The notes under the pieces are model-generated. The model had not been told where the DNA came from, made no database searches, and saw only the letters and a list, made by a program, of their open reading frames with translations. A DNA stretch of 64,000 nt from Paragordius varius (Eukaryota; Nematomorpha). The first letter of the stretch is position 1, and every line of letters begins with the position of its first letter. This document shows, piece by piece, positions 1-10,033 of this stretch. Both the position numbers and the translations under genes were made by a program. The DNA lies in the NCBI GenBank assembly GCA_964247055.1, contig OZ176054.1:12896001-12960000 (forward strand). The letters run 5' to 3'.

Positions 1-462
1 TCTTAACAATTAGGCTGTCCAAAAAATACTAACGGTTAAAAACTATGTCTGTCACACAAAAAATATTTTTAATATTGTCAACGAGAACGAATATTTTATG
101 TTAAAATAATAATTTGTATTCTCGTAAAATTTATTGAATCAAACTATATCCAAAATTTTCGATACATGAGAGTATCTTTTTCAATGGATTAACTAAAATA
201 AAAGAAAATAATAATAAGATTAATTAAAACAAATTTGAAAAATATAATTATAAATTATGATAACATAAAAAATGCAAAGTGGTGTGCATGTGTTATTGTT
301 TTTTCCTTGGTGTGGTAAATATTTTGAAATAGTCTGTTTCTTTTAGGAAGTCTTTTGTGACTATATTTTTCTTTATTTACGTTTTGTCACTTATATTAAT
401 TTTAAATGTTAATAGAAAGATTAAATTTTTTTTACTATAAGTTCTTAAGTTAAATATTCTAC
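1..462 (-). other. CK1-gamma K0 intron 1, partial, with MITE relic
   Basis: This is AT-rich intron sequence downstream of the K0 first exon. It keeps traces of the Tc1/mariner-like MITE found at the same place in K2 to K4 (a CTGTC box, an A-rich run and a degraded ACTGTTAATAG end) but no intact terminal repeats. No coding potential is seen. Confidence 0.5.
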
Positions 463-815
463 CTTTCATCCTGGTGCAGTCGACTGTACAATTCATATTC
501 CCGTTTTAGTTGTGGGATTTCAGCATTTCCTGCCTCAATCTTTATGGCAGCTAAAGTGTTTGTAGCTATATGGATACAATATCGCAGTTCACCGAACGTA
601 CCCGAACCAATATGCTGAGCTATTTGATATAAATTTGGGTAATTTTTTATGTTGGCGCCGTTTGATTTGGAAAAACGATCAACACCAACTATACGACCCT
701 GTAATTTGTCTTTTCCGCCACCATGGTGAGTTTCGGAGGAATTGATATTAACGCTATTATTGGAATATTTAGCTCCTATGTTGTAATAAGGGTCCTCCGT
801 TTTCCCGGGACTCAT
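463..815 (-). CDS. CSNK1G: Casein kinase 1 gamma, copy K0, first exon only
   Basis: This is the first coding exon of a CK1-gamma serine/threonine kinase, a membrane-associated kinase in Wnt and membrane-traffic signalling. Translation starts at the ATG on the minus strand at 813-815 ([12 protein letters not shown]). The exon carries a His/Gly-rich leader, then the glycine-rich ATP loop GSGTFGE and the ATP-anchoring lysine in AAIKIE. It ends at a GT donor after QDER. The remaining five exons lie left of the window. The exon closely matches the first exons of the four other CK1-gamma copies here, so it belongs to the cassette left of U1. No damage is seen in this exon. Confidence 0.85.
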
Positions 816-2762
816 GATTTGAAATATTAATATTTAATTTTATCGATTACACATTAGGGTTCAAGTTAATGAATCTTGTTTGAAGATAATTTCTTTTTTC
901 TAAAAGTTAAAGCCGGTGCCCGAAAAAAAGTTTTTTGCCAAATGAAAAGTAGATTATAATACTAATAAAAATCACACTAATATCAGTTATAGTAAAAAAG
1001 AAATCATTTGACAATAATGCTATGTCGCGGTTTTAACAATCACGTAAATTTGATTTTGTGATTTATTTTTATTATGTACATATTTTTTTATATTTATTTT
1101 GGATTTGATATTTTCATTTATTTTTATTAGCGTATCTTTATATGCATAAAAATTGATCATATAGGTAGACCTTACCCTTCTTATGTATTTATTATCAATA
1201 AATATAAATAGTTACTTTTTCATTTGTGTAATGTATCAAAAAAATAAGTATATATAAAACAATAAATTTTGGGTAATTCGTATTCTTTTGAGAATTATGG
1301 TTTGATCTAAGAGTGATTCTAAAAAATTGGCGATCTTCAATTTAATTTAATGCGTAAATTTATGAATCGATATCAATCCGTCGGAAATTTTAATTTGAAT
1401 GGCGCTTTTAGTTTGGTTACGAGTTATTTAACAGAGTGTATGATTTTTTTCATACCCAAAATTAAAAATCGAAAATTTCACACAAATTATGTTATCCACT
1501 TATTGAAATGGAAGTAGGGAAAATTCGGAAGTACAAACACAAAAGAGCTATGATGGCTGGTATAAGTTTTGTTGTATAATTAAGTAATTTTTTATATTAC
1601 TTTGCCGTGAAAATAATTTAGCAATAAATCAGCTTATAAATTTGGAAATTAAACTCGGCATATATGGGTAGCATGTGAGGAAATTTTACATCATTTACAT
1701 TTTTTCATACACTTTAACCTCGCTAGTGTATATTCGTTTCTATTCTTTACAAAAATAATAAATAATCCCTTTACAATGTGAGTAAGAACAACGAAAAAAG
1801 TGATACTTGCCTAACATATTTATTTTGTGCCTCAAAATGCGAATAAATGAAGTTGAAAAAGAGAGGTGTGGTTTCAAAAAAAATTTTTTTTTAACCTAAT
1901 TTGATTACTAATGTTAATAGGTGAAAAGTAATATAATCAATTTCCGTATAATTATTTTATCACGTACATTACATAATGGTTAAAACCTAAAAGTTGAATC
2001 GAGCATCATAGCGCAAACGGTAAAATATCAAATTATAATTCTAAAAAGTAATATATTTTATATATCCCTGCTTGAGCTAGCCCACATGAAGAAAAAAGGA
2101 ATTTTTAACAAAAATAAAAGGTGTGGATAAATTAAGTTATTAAATGAGAAAATTTCATTCAATATCAAACGACGATTAATTGTTCATCGCCCAATTTAAT
2201 AGGGCTAAATTATTCCAAGGCAGTCCCTATCTAAAAGGTCAAATTATTAGAATATCATTATATTTATGAGCGATCTATATTTACACTCACTTAATAAGTC
2301 CAATTTAATTTGGACAATTAGTACTTAAACCGAGGCCCGTGAGCGGCATACGGCCCTAAAGTGCTTTTTTATGGCCTGAATTTTTGCGCATATATAAAAA
2401 GTCTACAAATATGTCAAGCAGCTATAAAATTTATCGGTAATAATGTACAGTAAGCGGCCTTTGAGACAAGATAAATATTTTTTTCGGCCCTCTATATTAT
2501 TTGGTGATTTTACTGATTTAGAAGTTATCCGATGAAGTATTGTTTATGTGTATATTTTACACAAAAAAATCATCAATCATCATTATATATCCGACTGAAT
2601 ATATCAATTATAGTTGGTAAATTGCTAATCAAGGGATTACATTATTCATTTTTCTATATGGTTAACTTATACTAACTATGACCTTTAACATATTATCCAT
2701 ATGGTTTTTTATATGAAAAAAACTTAAATATAAAACTTTTCTTTAAAATTTTTTATGAGAAA
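816..2762. promoter_or_regulatory. Head-to-head intergenic region K0 / U1
   Basis: About 1.95 kb separates the divergent starts of CK1-gamma (-) and urocanase (+), so it must hold both promoters unless one is remote. Blocks conserved in the equivalent region of all five cassettes include the string around 1150-1180 (TTGATCATATAGGTAGACCTT) and a block just before the urocanase start. That block contains TGACCTTTA at 2679, 84 bases upstream of the ATG. Its complement, TAAAGGTCA, is an extended nuclear-receptor half-site of the NGFI-B/ROR type. The motif match is seen; function is inferred. No ORF of interest. Confidence 0.45.
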
Positions 2763-4104
2763 ATGGCCGAATATTTAAAATTTATTAGTGCCGGGATTCC
2801 ATTAAATCCTCTTCCTCCTCCATATAATGAAAAATCCATATCAGCTGATATTCTTAGAGCCCCTTTTCGAAACAATGGACTAACAAAACGAGAAAAAACG
2901 GTTAGAATTTTATTTTGGACTAACTTTTGAAACTATTGGAAGAAATTGTTCTAATTTTTGGAGTTTTCAAAAATTTGTTTTATCAATATGAAGTAAATTT
3001 AATTATTTGATTGAAATAGTGTTGAATTTTTTTAAGAAAACAAATACAACATAAAAAGCATTTATTTCAGAATCCTGCCAATAGAACATCTCTTTAAATT
3101 ATATATAGAAATTTAAAAATATTTATGATTTTTGAAATTTTGTCCAAATTTATATCTAATGGTAAAATATTTCTCCTATTTTCCTTAAATAATTTTATTT
3201 TTTTGCCATGACACATGAATATAATGTTAATTTGCATAAATCTACTGCTAGCATTTATAATTCCGATTCCAGAGAATTTTCAACGGACAGAATTTAGTTT
3301 GTTAAATGATTGTGGGTCATTTTTTATTTTACAATAAAACAAATAAAATTAATACAATGCGCTGAAGCAATATAATTTAGTCATAATGAATATTAATTGT
3401 GATAGATAACGTAAACATATATATTGCTAATCTGGAGATACAATTTGTGCTATTAATTTTTTTAAATAAGCTTCTGTTTGTGTATAAACTAACGGCAAAC
3501 ACTCAAAAGCATTAAATTTTTAATTTTTTATATCCTTGTTGTTAATAAATTATGTGGGCCACGTATGAAAGTTTAATTTTGCTGACCCTTGATTCGGTTA
3601 TTGTGACTTATTTCCTACCCCTAAAATAATAATTTATGCATTTACTAAAAATATCGGATATACCCGATTCAAAATTACAATAAAATAATATGCACCAAAT
3701 ATCCTTAAATGCTGTTTGTTAATATTTTTTAATGGAAAAATTCAAGAAGAGGTTTTTTTCATTTTTAAATCAATTCGGCCTTGAATATAGCGCGCGCCAG
3801 AGGCATTTTTCCCCTAACAATTTATTTTCTCAACTGTCCACCACTTCGATTATTATATCTTTGTATTTTTTTACTAGCTGGCAGTAAAAAATGTTCTACG
3901 ATATTTTCCCGTTTCTTTCCATGCGACGCTTGCCCCCGAATTTATGGAAGAACTTGAAAACAGAGGCCATATATACGCTTATCGATTTAAACCTCAGATT
4001 AGAATGAAGTTTCATATATCATTCCTTATATCCTTTAAACAATTTAGATTTTATTATCTAATTATGAATTTCTTAATAGAATTTAGTAAAAAATTCAAAA
4101 ATTA

Positions 4105-4390
4105 CAGTAAAAATTTAAATTATACGGACAAAACGTAAAAATTAAAGACAATTTTTTTTCTTCAAGACAACCATACTTTTTAATATCTTAATTTTTCCTA
4201 TATAAGTTACTTAGTTACTTGTAAAATATAGAATTGATTGTGTAGTATTATATATCTCTATTTCAAACTTTGCCATTTAAAGCAATGAGTTATATTGAAA
4301 TAAATCAAGATTTAAAAAGTATGGTTGTCTTTTGTGGAAAAAAATATTTGTCTTTAATTTTTACGTTTCGTCCGTATAATTTCAATTCTT
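4105..4390. mobile_element. Tc1/mariner-like MITE in U1 intron 2
   Basis: A non-coding element of about 285 bp with long inverted ends. It starts CAGTAAAAATT after a TA, includes ATACGGACAAAACG near the left end and the complementary CGTTTCGTCCGTAT near the right. The last bases of the right end are missing here. Confidence 0.65.
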
Positions 4391-4857
4391 TAATATATTT
4401 GATAGAGCTTATTCCATTCAAGAATACCCAGGAAAATTGTTAGAATGCAAAGCAATAATGGCAATGATAATGAACAATTTGGATCCTGATGTGGCTCAGT
4501 TCCCTGAAGAGTTAGTCACCTATGGGTCCAATGGTCAAGTTTTCAGTAATTGGATTCAAGTATTTGAACAGTTTCTGAAAATATTTTTCAACTATTTTCT
4601 ACCGCATTTTGCAATTTTAAGCACACCATATTTATCAAACATACTGTGTATTCTACTAATTATGAATAAATTTTTTGTTGGTTATAATGTAGGCATCCAT
4701 GAAAGTAAAAATAACCACAATAAATGCAGAAATTATTGTTTTTCTCAATTATTTTAAAATCATAATTTATAAAAAAGGATGAATCATTCATATTTAAAAC
4801 TATCAACAAATTGTTTTTTTTTCGATTATCCATACACTATGAAAAAATCCGTAAATA

Positions 4858-5182
4858 TACCATTTACAATTCAAATTCACCCTCGAACAATTCAAATTCA
4901 CCCTCAAATAAAATATATGTTTTTTAAGATTAAAAATTACCTATATTTTATATATTTTTAAAAAATAAAAATTTTGTTTTAAATTAAAATAATACTAAAA
5001 AAATAATAAACTATACCATAAACATATATTTCATATTAATAATATAACAGTTCGAAAACACATAATTTATTTTTAGGGTATTTGAATTGTTTAAGGGTGA
5101 ATTTGAATTGTTCAAGGGTGAATTTAAATTAGTCGAGGGTGAATTTGAATTGTTCAAATGTGAATTTGAACTGTAAATGGTA
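4858..5182. mobile_element. Foldback-like element with minisatellite ends in U1 intron 3
   Basis: A 325-bp insertion flanked by TA on both sides. The ends are TACCATTTACA and its complement TGTAAATGGTA (imperfect inside). Just inside each end lie tandem repeats of a roughly 20-24-base unit built on GAATTTGAATTGTTCAAGGG, in opposite orientation: about two units on the left, four on the right. The site is empty in U2 to U5. There is no coding capacity. Superfamily is uncertain; a TA target fits Tc1/mariner-type transposition. Confidence 0.6.
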
Positions 5183-5201
5183 TAATATACAGATGATATT
5201 A

Positions 5202-5488
5202 CAGTAAAAATTGAAATTATACGAACAAACTGTAATAAAGACAATTTTTTTTCAAAAGACAACATACTTTTTCAAGTCTTAATTTATCCTATAATAAACA
5301 TTTGACTACAATCGTAAAATACATAATTGATTGTGTTATTAATTGACATTCTATTTTATAGTTTGTAGTTTAATACATGAGTTATATTTAAAAAAATCAA
5401 GATTTAAAGTATAGTTGGCTTTTTGATAAAAAAATATTTGTCTTTATATTTTCAAGTTTTATCCATAGTATAAATTCCATTTTTACTG
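5202..5488. mobile_element. Tc1/mariner-like MITE in U1 intron 3
   Basis: A copy of the same family with both ends present: CAGTAAAAATTGAAATTATA on the left and its complement ending TTTTTACTG on the right, flanked by TA. U2, U3 and U4 have it at the same place, so this insertion predates the duplications. Confidence 0.7.
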
Positions 5489-8403
5489 TATATACAAATC
5501 CTAAATTTTATTTTTTCCACAGTTTTTATTAACCATGAAATATTTGTGTGAAATGGAGAATTATCAAACCTCAGTGTTATGTTCCGGACATCCGCACGGT
5601 TTATTCCCAAACATTTGGAATTATGGCACATGTGAAAAAACGGGGAAATTAGGTAATAAACTCTTTTATAAAATTGACAAAAAATTTATTTTTTTGATCA
5701 TTTGAGAATTGTTGCATACGTACTATTTTTAAACTCACCATATGTTAAAGAAATACAGCCAAGTTATCCGCGTTTGATTATTACAAACGGCCTAGTTTTA
5801 CCAACATCCTTAACATCTCAGGAATCAGAAAAGCAGCTTGATAGAGCCTTCGTTTCAGATTACGAGCGATTATTTGGTTTGAATGTTAGCCAATATGGAC
5901 AAATGACAGCAGGGAGTTTTTGTTACATTGGACCCCAGGGTATAGTCCATGGCACAACTCTAACTTTGCTTAATATAGCTCGAGCAAATTTTGGTGTTCA
6001 GAATGTGACTGATATGGTGGGTAAGGTAACACATAATACTACAATATGGATACCTTTAAATATCTGTTAAGTGTGAATTGGAACTGGAATTATTTTGGGG
6101 GTGTTTAAGAGAAATATTTTACAAACGGTCCTAAAATAAAAAGGTTTTTTGAATTTTTATCATTAAATTTTTTAAGCTTACTATTAATATTCTTTTACTT
6201 TATTCTAATAGCAAGAGTATATTGTTGTAGATAATATAGAGAAGAATATATTTTGGCTTAAATTATATTTTTATGGCTATTTATTCAGATTCCTATCAAA
6301 AAAGTTGAGACATTAGCGATTTTAAATTTTAAAAATTAAAACCAGTTATACCAATCAAAAATTTATTTAGCCGAAGGGACAAATTTAATTAAAACTATAG
6401 CCAAAACAGGCTTCAGAATCCCTTTAAATTTTCCAATGTATTGCATAAAAATGAAATAGCTTTTTTTTTAAAAAAAATCTTTAGGTATTTGTATCAAGCG
6501 GATTGGGTGGAATGAGTGGTTCACAAGCTAAAGCTTGCAAAATTTTGTCATGTTTTGGCCTTATTGCTGAAGTAAAATTTATTGCCCCTTAAAAATATAT
6601 ATATTTATATATCATGATAAGTAAACTTAACAAAATTTTAGTCATTTAGTAGATGTTGTATGACTCTTGAGGTAAAATTTATTTTAACAACAATATTCAT
6701 TGAGATAAATAGTGTGACAGCGCAAAAAAGATTGAATCAATGATGGTTGGATGAAGTTAGCGATGACCTGAATTTCTGTATTAACCAAATACGACAATAT
6801 AAACGGGATCTTATTAACAAATCTATAGCATACTGTGGAAACATTGTGGATCTCTGGTAAAAATGGGACAAATTTACACTTTATGTACTATACTTAGATG
6901 CTTACTTACTCGTTTGTTTAGTTAAAAAATCATTTTTATTGGCAGAAATATGTGAGAAAACCGGTGATAAATTGGTCGATTTTGGTTCTGACCAAACCTC
7001 TTTTCATAATCCCTACAATGGTGGATACTATCTGGTCGGTTATAGCTGGGATGATGCAAATCGATTATTAGCGAGAAATCCAGACCACTTTAAGCGGGAA
7101 GTTTGTCAAAGTTTGATACAGCAAGTCACGCATATCAATAGGTTTTTTCGTAATCATTATCTAATTTGAAAATTTTATCAAACCAAGTTTATTTTTTCTA
7201 TTAGATTGACAGAAATGACTGGGTTAGTATTTTTTGATTATGGCAATGCTTTTTTGATTGAAGCTGCAAAAGCCGGAGCATCAATTTACAAAAATAGCGA
7301 TATAGCATGCAATAATTTGGGAGAAATAAATCAAATTGGCGATTCAGTTGAACGGATATATAGATACCCATCCTATGTGGATAATGGGCGAAATTTTTGC
7401 ATTTGGGTTTGGGCCTTTTCGTTGGGTATGTATGAGCCAGGATCCGAAAGATCTTTCATATACCGATATACTTGCGCTTTCCATCCTTAGGGAGATTGCG
7501 ACTGAACTAGATTCTAAAATACTTCAGTGCCAACAAAAACAAGAGCAGAGTCGCAACAAAATTGAACTTTATGCCCGAATAAAATCTTACTATGTCGATA
7601 ATTGCTTTTGGATGGAACACATCATTTCTCAACCTGGTGTGGGATACCTCACAGGATCTCTGGCCCGGATCCTGTATTCAGACGTTCAAGGGCGAATACG
7701 ATTGGCTTGTGCCTTCAATCAGGCCATCGCAGATGGGCACATAACGCAACCGATTGTGTGTAGTCGAGAGCATCATGACGTTTCGGGGGCTGATAGCCCT
7801 TGGCGAGAAACAGCTAACGTTCGAGACGGTTCCAACATGTGCATAGACATGTCCATTCAAAATGTCTTGGGAAACGCGGCCAGAGGAGCAACTTGGGTAG
7901 CCCTTCACAATGGCGGAGGGGTTGGTTGGAACCGTGCAAGCAATAATGGATTAGGTCTTGTGCTAGATGGACAACCGGAGACCGAACAACGCATAAAGAA
8001 TGTTATGATGTGGGATGTATTGAATGGTATGGTACGGAGATGTTGGTCTAATGCTTATAATTATAGCCACGATGAAATTAATTCTCTCTTTGGAAAACGT
8101 GGGACATCCTTCCCCTTAAATGAGGGAACGACGTATTACAATGATTTTATAAAGAGTTATTTGCAAGAACTTTAAACAGATATCAAGGGCCTAAAAATAA
8201 CTTTACCTTTTGGTGAATATATTAGATGAAACATTCAAAAAGATATATGTCTATTTATTTGTTACAATATATATATATATATATAGTAATAATTAATTGC
8301 CATATTATTATAAATACTTTGATGTCATCTATGTGTGTTTAAATAATTGACTATAGTTTTTATACTTTTTGCCAAAACAATCACAGATACCTCCTTAACA
8401 AGA

Positions 8404-9376
8404 TTATGTTTTATTGTCGAAATGACAATTGTCATATTTGGAATTTTGGCGTGCGACATATTTTTCGAATTGGAGTTTCCAATCAACCATATATTTTGTT
8501 TTCCAGTCATTGAAGTGTACTTTCCATTGGATTTCTAGATCACTAAGATCTTCTATTAGCAAAAATATAAAACATATTGTCTAAAAATATCAAACGAATT
8601 GGTTAATCTAATCTGGTTTTATAAAAATATCAACTTACGTGTAGCTAAAGCAAGATCGGGCATGAATTCATTCCAAAATGCGCACTCTTTAATACGCGGA
8701 CCTCGGCCAATGTCAAATGCATCCATTGCAATATTCAAATATTCTCTATTATGGGCAGTGTGGATGGGCCATTGTATATCGGACCAGGTCCCATCATCAT
8801 TTATGTTTAGATTTCTATTTTTTACAGAAAAAAAGAAGGATAATTGAAATTTTTTTCGTTAGTGGTCACATTGTCAAAATATTAATTTACCCAGTTTTAG
8901 CAAAATTGGTCCAGAATCGCATCATGAGCCAGCTTAGTTCAATTTCTTTGGGTTTATATCCCTTTGCAGGATCCAGCGGTTCCCCAAATATATAATTGAT
9001 TTCATCAGCATGCATGACGCCCATCCAAGAGGGCCAGGGGTGAGTCGATGATCGGTGAGTATAATAGTATTTGAACACATTTGTCCCAGATTGGGTGTAG
9101 ATGAAGGCGCCCATATTGACCCCACAGGTAAAGTAATAATCACCGACATTTTTGTCGAATGCATCCAACATTTTCTTGGGGTACGAGGGATCCTCCCAAT
9201 GCGTATACTCATAAAGTTGGCTTTACGACCAATTTGATTGAATTGCGGAAATAATTCGGGTAAGGCTATAGCAAAAGCGTGTCGATCAACGGTAACCGCC
9301 TTTTCTAACGGGATAAAAAGATTGGTTAGCTGATAAATGTTAAAATATGTGCCCTCGTCGAAATTTTTATATGGGT
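8404..9376 (-). pseudogene. Acetylcholinesterase 3' fragment H1
   Basis: Three minus-strand exons encode the C-terminal third of an acetylcholinesterase: 8891-9376, 8639-8814 and 8404-8552. The first has NFDEGTYF, whose Glu matches the catalytic glutamate, and [10 protein letters not shown], whose His matches the catalytic histidine. The second encodes WPIHTAHNREY to FWNEFMPDLALAT. The third encodes a T-type tetramerization tail, with tryptophans in IQWK, NDWK and VDWK and a near-terminal Cys in YDNCHF. The exons with the oxyanion region and the catalytic serine (GESAG) are absent before the next gene starts. A one-base deletion near 9215 also breaks the frame. It cannot make an active esterase. 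It lies tail-to-tail with U1, about 175 bases from the urocanase 3' end. Confidence 0.85.
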
Positions 9377-10033
9377 CTCCGCAACTCAGAGATTTTAAGT
9401 TAAAATTAAATCTTATATTTCATAAAGTAATTTTTATATCATATAAAGCGTTAATATTCCTTGTCCGTATTTGAGAATCATAAATTAGAATTAAGTAAGA
9501 ATACAAATGTTTTTTTATTTATCTAATAATATCTATATATGATAACACAAAGGAACATCTATATTAAAATAAATTCAATCTCTGTAATATTCGATAATTA
9601 ATTTTAACAAAAAAAAAGATTTATATAGCAATACAATAAAAAAATTTTGGCAATTATTATTGTGGTGCACATTTCTTATTTATGTGGGCACAACATTACA
9701 TATGCGCTCAGGAATTATATTTTTTGTATTGTTTGTCAAATATGGCACGTGTGGGTCTTTTTAAAGCAATTTACCTTACCTGTACATTTTTTAATGAGAC
9801 TTTTGGATTAAAATATTATTGATTATCAATTTTAAAAGTCATTGAGTTATCAATAATTATAAAATCAAATTATATCTATACATTGTTTTTAGACACCTGT
9901 TTCAATACAAAATGAGTTTATTTGGTGTTAAAAGTATAATGTAAATGTTTCAAAATCAAGATTTTTTTTTAACAATAATTTTATTTATTTCAAATTACAT
10001 CACAGAATAGAGGACATTAAATGGGACCATAAT
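9377..10033. other. Spacer with inferred cassette junction (H1 / K1)
   Basis: About 650 bases separate the first remaining cholinesterase exon from the CK1-gamma stop codon. It should contain cholinesterase intron sequence, the CK1-gamma 3' UTR and the join between amplified units. AATAAA on the minus strand lies about 45-50 bases past the CK1-gamma stop, near 9980-9990. No exon with a serine-esterase motif is seen. The join is not visible as a sequence discontinuity because every unit carries it. Confidence 0.5.

Larger units (their letters stand above)
2763..8229 (+). pseudogene. UROC1: Urocanate hydratase copy U1, inactivated
   Basis: Urocanase converts urocanate to imidazolonepropionate in cytosolic histidine breakdown using tightly bound NAD+. 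Nine exons can be traced: 2763-2900, 3878-4008, 4406-4559, 5523-5652, 5751-6025, 6485-6571, 6705-6856, about 6941-7141 and 7205-8229. Family signatures are visible: GPQGIVHGT, the NAD loop SGLGGMSG, FRWVC with the catalytic cysteine and HNGGGVGW. The intact gene would encode about 763 residues (human about 676). This copy is broken several ways. Exon 7 has TGA at 6741 where other copies have GGA. The exon 8 acceptor and first codons are deleted near 6938. Exon 9 lacks five bases near 7382. CAA has become TAA at 8173, and the usual stop has changed to TAT. The + strand lies head-to-head with K0 and tail-to-tail with H1. Confidence 0.9.

Noticed and set aside
5011-5265. Minus-strand frame with repeated SNSPLNN units.
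   Set aside because: It is the minisatellite end of a non-coding element translated by chance.
6650-6675. A possible 30-base micro-exon in urocanase intron 6 (from TCATTTAGTAG to CTTGAG), open in all copies and followed by GTAAAA.
   Set aside because: Leaving it out gives a gap-free match to human urocanase between IAE and QGW, with exon 7 starting at ATAAATAGTGTG. Including it would add ten unmatched residues.
7678-7908. Open frame on the minus strand inside urocanase exon 9, repeated in other units.
   Set aside because: It is the antisense of a constrained coding exon and changes with it. No start context or family match.
8899-9237. The cholinesterase fragment read as a working small esterase.
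   Set aside because: The serine-bearing exons are missing and three of four copies are frameshifted in the main exon, so no triad can form.
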